A DNA stretch of 64,000 nt from Pseudomonadota bacterium (GTDB lineage Bacteria; Pseudomonadota; Gammaproteobacteria; Burkholderiales; Burkholderiaceae_E), in assembly GCA_023389055.1 (NCBI GenBank), contig JAEWFA010000046.1, positions 1-64,000 of the forward strand, in the 5' to 3' direction. The notes under the pieces are model-generated. The model had not been told where the DNA came from. It saw only the letters and a program-made list of their open reading frames with translations, and made no database searches. Positions 50,713-58,741 of this stretch are shown here, one piece after another; positions within the stretch are counted from its first letter, which is position 1, and the number at the start of each line of letters is the position of its first letter. Position numbers and translations under genes: made by a program.

Positions 50713-51668
50713 TGGACCGGCCGCTGCGTTCGCTGCTCTTCGTCCCCGGTCACCGCGCCGATCGCTTCGCGAAGGCGCTCGGCGCCGGCGCCGATGCCGT
50801 CGTCGTCGACCTCGAGGATGCCGTTCCGCCGTCGGCGAAGGACAGCGCGCGCGCGGCAGTGGCGGCATGGCTCGACGCATCGCCGCTCGCCGGCTTCGCT
50901 GCGAAGAGCGCCGTCGACCGCGATGCGCCGAACAGCCCCGGTGCGCTCGCGCACGCGGCTGCGGTCGACCCGGTGGCGATGCCGCTGCCGTTCGTCGAGG
51001 CCGGTTCGAGATCCCAGGCCGGTGCCCGGCCGCCGCGGATCTTCATTCGCATCAACGGCGCCGACAGCCGGTGGTTCGACGATGATCTGTCGCTGACCGG
51101 CCATGCGGCGCTCGATGCGGTGATGGTGCCGAAGTCGGAGAACCGCGACGTGCTCGCCCGCGTGCGCGGCGCCGGCGCGCGCGCGCTCGTGCCGCTCGTC
51201 GAAACGGCGGTCGGCTTCGCGCATCTGCGCGACATCGTCGGCGCGGCAGGCGTCGAACGGCTCGCCTTCGGCACGATCGATTTCCAGGTCGACCTCGGCA
51301 TGCGCGACGCGAACGAGGACGAGCTGCTGCCGTTCCGCACGCAGTTCGTTCTCGAGTCGCGGCTCGCGTCGATCGCCGCGCCGATCGACGGCGTGAGCAC
51401 CGCGATCGACGACGCCGCGCGCCTTGCCCACGACGTTCACCGGGCGCGTCGGCTCGGCTTCGGCGGCAAGTTGTGCATCCATCCGCGCCAGGTCGCGCAG
51501 GTCAATGCGCTGTTCACGCCCGGCGACGCCGAGATCGCGTGGGCGAAGCGCGTGCTCGAAGCCGCCGGGGCCGCGGGCGGCGCCGCGGTCGCGGTCGACG
51601 GCAAGATGGTCGACAAGCCGGTGATGCTGCGCGCCGAGGCGATCCTGCGCGAGGCCGGGTTGCGGTGA
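50712..51668 (+). CDS. ccl: HpcH/HpaI-family CoA ester lyase, probable (S)-citramalyl-CoA lyase
   Basis: A 318-residue TIM-barrel lyase of the CitE type. It begins PLRSLLFVPGHRADRFAKAL, then AVVVDLEDAVPPSAKD (acidic metal ligand region), RIFIRINGADSRWFDDDL, VMVPKSENRDVLARVRG and ALVPLVETAVGFAHLRDI (metal-binding Glu), ending KLCIHPRQVAQVNALFTPG. It splits citramalyl-CoA to pyruvate and acetyl-CoA with Mg2+. The start at 50712 is the ATG overlapping the previous stop (TGATG); a GTG one codon earlier is also possible. It is the last enzyme of the cluster, completing itaconyl-CoA breakdown. Confidence 0.85.
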   Translation: MDRPLRSLLFVPGHRADRFAKALGAGADAVVVDLEDAVPPSAKDSARAAVAAWLDASPLAGFAAKSAVDRDAPNSPGALAHAAAVDPVAMPLPFVEAGSRSQAGARPPRIFIRINGADSRWFDDDLSLTGHAALDAVMVPKSENRDVLARVRGAGARALVPLVETAVGFAHLRDIVGAAGVERLAFGTIDFQVDLGMRDANEDELLPFRTQFVLESRLASIAAPIDGVSTAIDDAARLAHDVHRARRLGFGGKLCIHPRQVAQVNALFTPGDAEIAWAKRVLEAAGAAGGAAVAVDGKMVDKPVMLRAEAILREAGLR

Positions 51669-51684
51669 CGACGAGCATGCATCG

Positions 51685-52320
51685 ATGAGCGAAGACCGCG
51701 TCGCCGCGCTGGCGGCTTTCTGGAATGCGCGCTATGCCGGCGACGATTACGCGTACGGCACCGAGCCGAACGACTTCCTCGTCGCGCAGGCGGCACTGCT
51801 GCCGCACGGACTTCCGGTGCTGTGCCTGGCCGACGGCGAGGGCCGCAACGGCGTATGGCTGGCCAGCCGCGGCTTCGACGTCACGTCGATCGACGTCGCG
51901 CAGCATGGGCTCGACAAGGCGCAGGCGCTGGCGAAGCGAGCGGGTGTTTCCGTGCAGACGCTTCGCGCCGACGTGACGCGCCACGAACTCGGCGAGAACC
52001 GCTGGGGCGCGATCGTCTCGATCTTCCTGCACTTGCCGCAACGCGCACGCGCGCAGTTGCTCGGCCGCTGCGTGCGCGCGCTCGTCCCGGGCGGCGTCTT
52101 CGTCTTCGAAGCCTACGGCAAGCGCCAGCCCGAATACGGCACCGGCGGCCCGCCCGAGCCGCAGTTGCTCGCCGATCTGGACGACGTCATCGGCGAACTC
52201 GACGGCCTGGAGCTCGTGCACCGCTTCGACGGCGTGCGCGCGGTGCACGAGGGGCGCCATCATCATGGCGATGCGCACGTCGTGCAGGTCGTCGCGCGAC
52301 GCAAGGCGACGACGGCCTGA
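51685..52320 (+). CDS. Class I SAM-dependent methyltransferase
   Basis: A 211-residue Rossmann methyltransferase of the TehB-like or general methyltransferase-25 type. It has AAFWNARYAGDDYAYGTEPN, then LCLADGEGRNGVWLASRGF (motif I, GEGRNG), VTSIDVAQHGLDKAQALA and QTLRADVTRHEL. Later come WGAIVSIFLHLPQRARAQLL and LVPGGVFVFEAYGKRQPE. The GTEPNDFL stretch recurs in bacterial members often annotated as thiopurine- or tellurite-related. Substrate unknown. It starts 16 bp after the itaconate lyase gene, so it could be co-transcribed, but its fold gives no reason to link it. A His-rich end (RHHHGDAHVV) is unusual. Confidence 0.8.
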   Translation: MSEDRVAALAAFWNARYAGDDYAYGTEPNDFLVAQAALLPHGLPVLCLADGEGRNGVWLASRGFDVTSIDVAQHGLDKAQALAKRAGVSVQTLRADVTRHELGENRWGAIVSIFLHLPQRARAQLLGRCVRALVPGGVFVFEAYGKRQPEYGTGGPPEPQLLADLDDVIGELDGLELVHRFDGVRAVHEGRHHHGDAHVVQVVARRKATTA

Positions 52321-52339
52321 GCAACGCTTCCGAGCCGAA

Positions 52340-53707
52340 TCAACCTGCGACGTCGCCCGGGGGACGCCGCCGCCGATAGCGCAACGCACCCCACGACAGG
52401 CCGAGGACGGCGGAAACGAGCGATCCGACGAGAATCCCCAGCTTCGCGGCTCCCAGCCGGTCGGGCGAAGCGAAAGCCAGGTTCGCGATGAAGATCGACA
52501 TTGTGAATCCGATGCCGGCAAGCAGACCGACCAGGCCGATGCCTGGCCAGCCGACCCCGTCGGGCAGGCGGACCCAGTGCGCACGCACGGCGACCCAGCA
52601 AGCGAAGAGCACGCCCAGCGGCTTGCCGAGCACGAGCGCAGCGATCACGCCGGACAGGATGCTCGCCGAGGCGCCGCTCATCGCCTCGACGCCGTCGATC
52701 GTGACTCCCGCGTTCGCGAGGGCGAACACGGGCATCACGCCGAACGCCACCCAGGGATGCAGCGCCATCTGCACTCGTACGACGGGTGGAAGAAGCTCGC
52801 GCTGTGCGGTGCGCAGCTTGCGCAACGATGGCACCAGATTCGCGGGTTCCGGGCCCGGAGACTCCGAGAGCGCTGACAATTCGTTCACTGCGTGGCTTGC
52901 CGTTTGAAGCGGAGGTGCACGCAGCCGCTTCGACCGTACGGGCGTGAGCAATCCCAGCACCACGCCCGCGAGGGTCGGGTGTGCGCCCGTCAGCAGCAGG
53001 CCCAGCCAGACGATGGCACCCGGCACCACGTACATCCATGCCGATCCGACGCCGATGCGTTGCAGCCCCAAAGTGAGCAGCGCGCCTGCCGCAGCGACGG
53101 TAAAGCCCGACGCGTCCAGTCCGCCCGAATAGAAGAATGCGATGATGAGGACGGCCACCAGGTCGTCGATCACCGCGAGTGCCAGCAGCAGCACCCGGAC
53201 ATTCGACGGAATCGAGCGACCCAGCAGCGCGAGCACGCCGACCGCGAAGGCAATGTCGGTGGCGGTCGGCACCGCCCACCCGTCGCGCTGCGGCGGCTCG
53301 GCGTTCAGCGACAGGTAGATCAATGCCGGCGCAATCACGCCGCCGAGGGCGGCGACCACGGGCAGCGCGGCGAGCTGCGGAGTGGCGAGAGCGCCTTCGT
53401 GGATCTCCCGGCGAATTTCCATCCCGACGACGAGAAAGAACACCGTCATCAGTCCGTCGTTGATCCAGAAGTGAAGCGGCTGGCTGACGGCGACCGACCC
53501 GACCCCGATGCTTACCGGGACGTGCCAGGTGGCGTGATAGCTGTCGGCGACGGAGGAATTGGCCCAGATCAGCGCCGTTGCCGCGGCAAGCAGCAGGACG
53601 ATCCCGCTCACCGCTTCGATGTGCAGGAATCGCTCGAAGGTCAGGAAGGCGCGTTCGGCGAGTTGCTGCGCAACGGGAATCGGTCGCTGGGGCGGGCGGT
53701 CGGGCAC
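52340..53707 (-). CDS. nhaA: Na+/H+ antiporter NhaA
   Basis: A 455-residue membrane antiporter with about 12 helices. The twin Asp of the ion site is in LAVIDDLVAVLIIAFFYSGG. VFFLVVGMEIRREIHEGALA and VPTATDIAFAVGVLALLG match the NhaA core. VMPVFALANAGVTIDGVEA and the C-terminal GFTMSIFIANLAF are also typical. It is longer than E. coli NhaA, with a cytosolic loop of about 70 residues between helices (about 260-320: LTPVRSKRLRAPPLQTASHA). It exchanges Na+ for H+ and helps pH and salt balance. It converges on the methyltransferase gene with a 19-bp gap. Confidence 0.94.
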   Translation of the reverse strand: MPDRPPQRPIPVAQQLAERAFLTFERFLHIEAVSGIVLLLAAATALIWANSSVADSYHATWHVPVSIGVGSVAVSQPLHFWINDGLMTVFFLVVGMEIRREIHEGALATPQLAALPVVAALGGVIAPALIYLSLNAEPPQRDGWAVPTATDIAFAVGVLALLGRSIPSNVRVLLLALAVIDDLVAVLIIAFFYSGGLDASGFTVAAAGALLTLGLQRIGVGSAWMYVVPGAIVWLGLLLTGAHPTLAGVVLGLLTPVRSKRLRAPPLQTASHAVNELSALSESPGPEPANLVPSLRKLRTAQRELLPPVVRVQMALHPWVAFGVMPVFALANAGVTIDGVEAMSGASASILSGVIAALVLGKPLGVLFACWVAVRAHWVRLPDGVGWPGIGLVGLLAGIGFTMSIFIANLAFASPDRLGAAKLGILVGSLVSAVLGLSWGALRYRRRRPPGDVAG

Positions 53708-53837
53708 GGAACACTCCCGCGTGGCGGCCCGACCATCGCATCGATCCTGCGCCGCCGCGGATTCGCCGGCGCACCCTGCGCGCGATCCTAACAGAGCGGG
53801 TCGGTACCGTCCGCCGCCTGTCGTTGTGCCGTCCGGC

Positions 53838-55115
53838 TCAGAACAACAGGTTCGGCAGCACCAGCGAGATCCACGGCACGTAGGTCACGATAACGAGGAA
53901 TGAAATCAGCAGCGCCAGCCACGGCGTTGCCGCGCGCACCACTGTGCCGATCGGCATCTTCGTGATGCCTGCGGTGACGAACAGGTTCAGCCCCACTGGG
54001 GGCGTCACCATGCCGATCTCGAGGTTCACCACCATGATGATCCCGAGGTGCACCGGGTCGATGCCGAGTTGCGACGCGATCGGAAACAGGATCGGCGCCA
54101 TGATCAGGATGATCCCGGTCGGCTCCATGAACATGCCGGCCACGAGCAGCAGAAGGTTCACGACGATCAGGAACTGCCAGGCCGGCATCCCCCACGAGAC
54201 GATCTGCTCGGCGATGATCTGCGGGATGCGTTCGGTGGTGAGCACATGCGCGAAGAGCAGCGCGTTGGCGATGATGAACATCAGCATCACCGTCACCTTC
54301 GACGCGTCGACGAGCACGGCCGGCACGTCGCGCATGCCGATGTCGCGATAGACGAACACCGCCACCAGGAACGCGTATACCGCCGACACCGCCGCTGCCT
54401 CGGTCGGCGTGAACACGCCGCCGTAGATTCCGCCGAGGATGATGACGACGAGCAGCAATCCCCACAGCGAGTCGCGTCCGGCGATGACGATCTCGCGCAG
54501 CGTCGCCCGTGGCTGGCGCGGCAGGTTCACCATCCGGGCGCGCACGTAGATCGCGACCATCAGCAGCACGCCGAGCAGGATGCCCGGCAGCACGCCCGCC
54601 ATGAAGAGCTTGCCGACCGACGTTTCGGTGACCGCGCCATAGACGACGAGCACGATCGACGGCGGGATCAGGATGCCGAGCGTGCCGGCATTGCAGACTA
54701 CGCCGGCGGCGAAGTTCAGCGGATAGCCGGCGCGCACCATTCCGGCGATGACGATCGAACCGACCGCGACGACGGTTGCGGGCGACGAGCCCGACACCGC
54801 GGCGAACAGCATGCAGGCGAGCACCGACGCCATCGCCAGGCCGCCCGGGAAATGACCGACCGCGGCCACCGCGAAGCGGATCATCCGCTTGGCAACGCCC
54901 CCGGTGGTCATGAAGGCGCCGCCGAGGATGAAGAACGGGATCGCGAGCAGCGTGAAGTGCTCGGAGCTCTCGTAGAGCTTCAGCGCAAGCGACGCGAGCG
55001 AGTCCTGCGCGAAGAAAAGGATCGTGAGCAGCGACGACAGGCCGAGTGCGATGGCGATCGGCATGCCGACGAACATGAACACGAAGAGCATCGCGAACAA
55101 CGCGGCCGTCGTCAT
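53838..55115 (-). CDS. dctM: TRAP transporter large permease DctM
   Basis: A 425-residue membrane protein with many helices. FVGMPIAIALGLSSLLTIL near the N-terminus, LAIPFFILGGAFMTTGGVAK, FAAVSGSSPATVVAVGSIVI and NLEIGMVTPPVGLNLFVTAG are hallmark segments of DctM. The start at 55115 overlaps the DctQ stop by ATGA, so the two are coupled. It forms the transport channel of a Na+- or H+-coupled TRAP uptake system with the binding protein encoded upstream. The substrate is most likely a C4-dicarboxylate or related organic acid, which could be itaconate given the nearby cluster, but that is inference. Confidence 0.94.
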   Translation of the reverse strand: MTTAALFAMLFVFMFVGMPIAIALGLSSLLTILFFAQDSLASLALKLYESSEHFTLLAIPFFILGGAFMTTGGVAKRMIRFAVAAVGHFPGGLAMASVLACMLFAAVSGSSPATVVAVGSIVIAGMVRAGYPLNFAAGVVCNAGTLGILIPPSIVLVVYGAVTETSVGKLFMAGVLPGILLGVLLMVAIYVRARMVNLPRQPRATLREIVIAGRDSLWGLLLVVIILGGIYGGVFTPTEAAAVSAVYAFLVAVFVYRDIGMRDVPAVLVDASKVTVMLMFIIANALLFAHVLTTERIPQIIAEQIVSWGMPAWQFLIVVNLLLLVAGMFMEPTGIILIMAPILFPIASQLGIDPVHLGIIMVVNLEIGMVTPPVGLNLFVTAGITKMPIGTVVRAATPWLALLISFLVIVTYVPWISLVLPNLLF

Positions 55116-55717
55116 CGCTTCTCTCCGTGCGATCGGTCCTGCGGATGCGGATGTTCGATTTCGCCGGCCTCGGCCTGCGCGAGCTTGAGCGCGTCCTCGA
55201 CCTCGTCGCCCAGCAGGTGTGCCTCCTTGCCCGTCAGGAGGCCGTAAAGCACCTGCAGCATCCGCGCGAAGAGCAGCGCATACCCCAGCGGCAGCACGAG
55301 TCGCGGCACCCACGCCGGAATCGGCAGGTCCTGCGCGAGGATGCCGATCTCGTACATCTTGTCGACGTAGATCCAGGCGCCGTAGAAGACGATCGCCGCG
55401 TAGACGAGACACAGCAGCGTCGCGATGATCGCCACGACGCGCGCGGGCGCCGGCGGCAGCTTCTTCGTCAGCACGTCGATTCCGATGTGCGCGCCGACCC
55501 TTACGCCGTACGAGATGCCGATGAAGATCAGGCCGGCGAACAGGAAGGTCGTGAGCTCGAGCGCCCAGACGAAGCTGTAGTTGAAGACGTAACGGGCGAC
55601 CACCTGCATGAAGGTGATCAGCGTCATGGCGGCCAGGAGGAACGCGACGAGCCATTCCTCCAGCCGCGACAGAAGGCCGGGTTTCGAGGCGGCCGGCTGC
55701 GCCGCGCCGTGCGCCAT
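55112..55717 (-). CDS. dctQ: TRAP transporter small permease DctQ
   Basis: A 201-residue protein with four helices (about 22-42, 55-75, 90-112 and 133-155). It includes FMQVVARYVFNYSFVWALEL, FAGLIFIGISYGVRVGAHIG and IPAWVPRLVLPLGYALLFAR. The R and E in VxRYVF...LE and the GxxxRxxAHIxID segment are DctQ signatures. An acidic, His-containing tail (EAGEIEHPHPQDRSHGEKR) follows the last helix. It starts 16 bp after the DctP stop. It links the periplasmic binding protein to DctM. Confidence 0.93.
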   Translation of the reverse strand: MAHGAAQPAASKPGLLSRLEEWLVAFLLAAMTLITFMQVVARYVFNYSFVWALELTTFLFAGLIFIGISYGVRVGAHIGIDVLTKKLPPAPARVVAIIATLLCLVYAAIVFYGAWIYVDKMYEIGILAQDLPIPAWVPRLVLPLGYALLFARMLQVLYGLLTGKEAHLLGDEVEDALKLAQAEAGEIEHPHPQDRSHGEKR

Positions 55718-55733
55718 CAGGCCGCCCTCCCGA

Positions 55734-56723
55734 TCACTGGTTCGATTTCAGCGCGGCCTGGATCAGGTCCTTGCCGATATCGCCCTCGAACTTCTTCCAG
55801 ACGGGCTCCATCGCCTTGCGCCACGCCGCGACGTCGTCTTTCGACAGTTCCTGGATCTTCGCCTTGCCGGCGTCGGCGATGAGCTTGCGGTCGCGCTCGT
55901 TGAAGTCGTTGGCCATCTTGTTGGCGTAGGCGGTCGCCTCGTCCATCGCCTGCTTCAGGCCCTTGCGGACGTCCTCCGGCAGGCCGTCCCACCACTTGGC
56001 GTTGGTGACGACCATGTAGTCGATGACGCCGTGGTTCGTCTGCGCGATCGTCTTCTGCACCTCGTAGAACTTCTGCGAGTACATGTTGGACCAGGTGTTC
56101 TCCTGGCCGTCGACGACGCCGGTCTGCAGCGCCTGGTAGACCTCGCTGAACGCCATCTTCTGCGGGTTGGCGCCGAGCGCGCGGAACTGCGCCTCGAGCA
56201 CGTCGGACGCCTGGATGCGGAACTTCAGCCCCTTGACGTCTTCGGGCCGCTCGAGCTTGTCGCGGTTCGACGACAGCTGCTTCATCCCGTTGTGCCAGTA
56301 CGCGAGCCCGAGCAGGTTGCGGTTCTTCATCGCGTTCAGAAGGTCCTGGCCTTCCTTGCTCTGCTGGAAGCGGTCGACGGCGGCGATGTCGTCGAACAGG
56401 AACGGCAGGTCGTAGAGCTGGATCTTCTTCGTGTAGCGGTCGAACTTCGACAGCGACGGCGCGATGAACTGCACGTCACCGAGCAGCAGCGCCTCCATCT
56501 CCTTCGCGTCGCCGAACAGCTGCGAGCTCGGGAACACCTGCACCTGCACCTTGCCCGGCAGCAGCTTCTCGGCGATCTCCTTGAACTTCAGCGCGCCCTG
56601 GCCTTTCGGGGTTGCCTCGGCCACGACGTGACTGAACTTGACGACCATCGGCCCCTGGGCATAGGCCCCGACCGAGAACGACAGCGCGATTGCGCCCGCC
56701 GCGATGACTGCTGCAAGCCTCAT
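55734..56723 (-). CDS. dctP: TRAP transporter solute-binding protein DctP
   Basis: A 329-residue periplasmic protein. The signal peptide (residues 1-22, cut after YAQ) is followed by MVVKFSHVVAEATPKGQGAL, the typical start of a DctP domain. The ligand arginine is probably in KGLKFRIQASDVLEAQFRAL (R in KFRIQ), which pairs with the substrate carboxylate. QTGVVDGQENTWSNMYSQKF and HGVIDYMVVTNAKWWDGLP are also typical. A strong ribosome site (AAGGAG) precedes the start. It is the first gene of dctPQM, with its promoter in the 147-bp gap before lipB. The substrate is a dicarboxylate by family. Confidence 0.95.
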   Translation of the reverse strand: MRLAAVIAAGAIALSFSVGAYAQGPMVVKFSHVVAEATPKGQGALKFKEIAEKLLPGKVQVQVFPSSQLFGDAKEMEALLLGDVQFIAPSLSKFDRYTKKIQLYDLPFLFDDIAAVDRFQQSKEGQDLLNAMKNRNLLGLAYWHNGMKQLSSNRDKLERPEDVKGLKFRIQASDVLEAQFRALGANPQKMAFSEVYQALQTGVVDGQENTWSNMYSQKFYEVQKTIAQTNHGVIDYMVVTNAKWWDGLPEDVRKGLKQAMDEATAYANKMANDFNERDRKLIADAGKAKIQELSKDDVAAWRKAMEPVWKKFEGDIGKDLIQAALKSNQ

Positions 56724-56870
56724 GTTCTTCGCTCCTTGCGATGGGAGGGTGAATGTTGGCGATCGCTGACGTGCCTTTCCATAGGGGTTGCCCCGATGGG
56801 GAGGTGCGGGCGCGGCAGCAGTTGCACCGAGTGCTCGGACTTTAATCGGTTGCGGAAAGAGCGCGCAAGT

Positions 56871-57518
56871 TCAGGCGGGTCTGCACCCGGCGAAGGCTGC
56901 CGCGAGCAGGGCAGCGAATCGGCCGGAGACTTCGTCGAAATCGGGCGGAGCCGCCAGGCAGCTTCGCATATCGGTGACGGCAAGGCCGGGGTACCCGCAG
57001 GGATCGATGCGCGTGAACGGCTCGAGGTCCATCGCGACGTTCAGCGCCACCCCATGCCAGCTTCGACCTTCGGTGATGCGCACGCCGATCGAGGCGATCT
57101 TGGCGCCGGGCGAGCCGTGGTCGCGCACGTAGACGCCGGGCGCCCCGGTGCGACGCATTGCGTCGACGCCGTGCTCCGCGAGCAGCGCGATCGTCGCGGT
57201 TTCGATGCGATCGACGAAGTCGCGCACGCGTACGCCTGCTCTGCGCAGGTCGATCAGTACGTAGCACACCGCCTGTCCGGGCGCGTGATAGGTCACCTGT
57301 CCGCCGCGCTCGGTGCGGACCACGGCGATCGTGCCGGGATTGCGCACGTGCGCGGCGTCCGCGGCACGGCCCAGCGTGAACACCGGCGGATGTTCGACGA
57401 GCCAGATCTCGTCGGGTGTTTCGGGCCCGCGCGAAGCGGTGAACGAGCGCATCGTCGGCTCGGCACGTTCGTATTCGATGCGGCCGAGGCGGCGGACGAT
57501 CGGAACCCGCGCAGTCAA
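56871..57518 (-). CDS. lipB: Octanoyltransferase LipB, TTG start
   Basis: A 215-residue enzyme. It has EEHPPVFTLG-like VEHPPVFTLGR, RTERGGQVTYHAPGQAVCYV (the RGG-x-x-TYH-x-PGQ signature) and GAKIASIGVRITEGRSWHGV with K140. IDPCGYPGLAVTDM carries the catalytic C174. It moves octanoyl groups from ACP to lipoyl domains. The TTG at 57518 overlaps the preceding stop (TTGA) and gives the usual length; the next ATG is at about residue 23 and would lose conserved parts. It lies downstream of ybeD as in E. coli, but lipA does not follow: the next gene is dctP. Confidence 0.93.
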   Translation of the reverse strand: MTARVPIVRRLGRIEYERAEPTMRSFTASRGPETPDEIWLVEHPPVFTLGRAADAAHVRNPGTIAVVRTERGGQVTYHAPGQAVCYVLIDLRRAGVRVRDFVDRIETATIALLAEHGVDAMRRTGAPGVYVRDHGSPGAKIASIGVRITEGRSWHGVALNVAMDLEPFTRIDPCGYPGLAVTDMRSCLAAPPDFDEVSGRFAALLAAAFAGCRPA

Positions 57519-57811
57519 AGGACGACGCTGACCATCGGATGCGTGGCGAGCGCGCGATACAGGCGTTCGAGCTGTTCGCGCGACTCCACGCGAACGACGA
57601 CGGTGACGCTCAGGTAAGAGCCCTTGCTCGAGACGCGCAGCTCGATCGTCGACGGGTCGAACTGCGGCACGTGCTCGACGACGAGGTCGGACATCGTCTG
57701 GGCGAAGTCGTCGACGCGGCGTCCCATGATCTTCAGCGGGAAGTCGACCGGGAACTCGAGCAGGCGCTCGAGCCGGTCGAAAGCTTCGCTCAGGCTGCGA
57801 TCGTCCGACAT
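57515..57811 (-). CDS. ybeD: YbeD/DUF493 family protein
   Basis: A 98-residue small protein. It has LLEFPVDFPLKIMGRRVDDF, then FAQTMSDLVVEHVPQFDPST and SSKGSYLSVTVVVRVESREQ, ending THPMVSVVL, the standard YbeD/UPF0250 core with a ferredoxin-like fold. The function is not established; its fixed place between dacC-side genes and lipB suggests a link to lipoate or cell-wall metabolism. Its stop overlaps the LipB TTG start by 4 bases, so LipB translation is probably coupled to it. The start is the ATG at 57811, 8 bp after the transaminase stop. Confidence 0.93.
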   Translation of the reverse strand: MSDDRSLSEAFDRLERLLEFPVDFPLKIMGRRVDDFAQTMSDLVVEHVPQFDPSTIELRVSSKGSYLSVTVVVRVESREQLERLYRALATHPMVSVVL

Positions 57812-57819
57812 CGCCGTTC

Positions 57820-58674
57820 CTACGCCCTCGCCTTGGCACGCTGATACGCAGCGTACAGCGCCGCAAACACGGGACCCGGGCGCCCGCTGCCCACCGGGCG
57901 TCCGTCGAGCCGCGTGATCGGCAGCAGTTCCTTGGTCGCCGAACTCATCATCAGCTCGTCGGCGGCGTGCACTTCCTCGCGCAGGATGCGCCGGATCTCG
58001 AGCGGTACACCGGCATCGGGGGCGAGCTCGGCGAGCAGTCCGTAGCGGATGCCCTCCAGTACGAGGTTGTCCTTCGGCGGCCCCAGCAGCGTGCCGTTGC
58101 GAACGACCCAGATGTTGCTCGCCGCGCCTTCGGTCAGGAAGCCGTCGCGGAACATCACGCATTCGACCGCGCCCGCGGCGACCGCCGCCTGGCGCGCGAG
58201 CACGTTGCCCAGCAGCGACGTCGTCTTGATGTCGCAATGCAGCCAGCGCTCGTCGGCCAGCGTGACGGCCTCGATGCCCTGTTCGCGTTGCGCTGCGGGC
58301 GGCGCGACGAGCTCGCTGGTCATCGCGAAGACGGTCGGCGCGACCTCCGACGGCGGGAACGCGTGATCGCGCCGGGCAACGCCGCGCGTGACCTGCAGGT
58401 AGACGAACTGGTCGGCCCAGGGGTGGCGCGCGACGAGCTCGTCGACGAGCTGCGTCCATCCGGACTCGTCGTGCGGGTTGCGGATGGATATGGCCGCGAG
58501 GCTGCGTTGCAGTCGCGCCAGGTGTTGCGCCCAGCGGAACTTGCGTCCGCCGTATACCGGGACGACCTCGTAGACGCCGTCTCCGAACACGAAGCCGCGG
58601 TCGAGCACGGGAACCCGCGCTTGCTCCAGCGGAACCCATTCACCGTTCAGCCAAGCGGTCTGCGCCATTCCCAT
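57820..58674 (-). CDS. dat: D-amino-acid transaminase (branched-chain-aminotransferase fold)
   Basis: A 284-residue fold-type IV PLP enzyme. It has QARVPVLDRGFVFGDGVYEV and FVYLQVTRGVARRDHAFP. The PLP Lys is in HCDIKTTSLLGNVLARQAAV, followed by TEGAASNIWVVRNGTLLGP. This matches D-amino-acid transaminase, which makes D-Glu or D-Ala for peptidoglycan, as the dacC neighbour suggests. A branched-chain or 4-amino-4-deoxychorismate lyase role is less likely but cannot be excluded by fold. The start could be the first Met (58674) or the third residue (58668). Confidence 0.88.
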   Translation of the reverse strand: MGMAQTAWLNGEWVPLEQARVPVLDRGFVFGDGVYEVVPVYGGRKFRWAQHLARLQRSLAAISIRNPHDESGWTQLVDELVARHPWADQFVYLQVTRGVARRDHAFPPSEVAPTVFAMTSELVAPPAAQREQGIEAVTLADERWLHCDIKTTSLLGNVLARQAAVAAGAVECVMFRDGFLTEGAASNIWVVRNGTLLGPPKDNLVLEGIRYGLLAELAPDAGVPLEIRRILREEVHAADELMMSSATKELLPITRLDGRPVGSGRPGPVFAALYAAYQRAKARA

Positions 58675-58741
58675 CCGTTCGTCAATGCGTGGACCGGCCG
58701 AGTATGCGCCAGAAACCTTTCAGCAGATCGCGACGGCCGCT

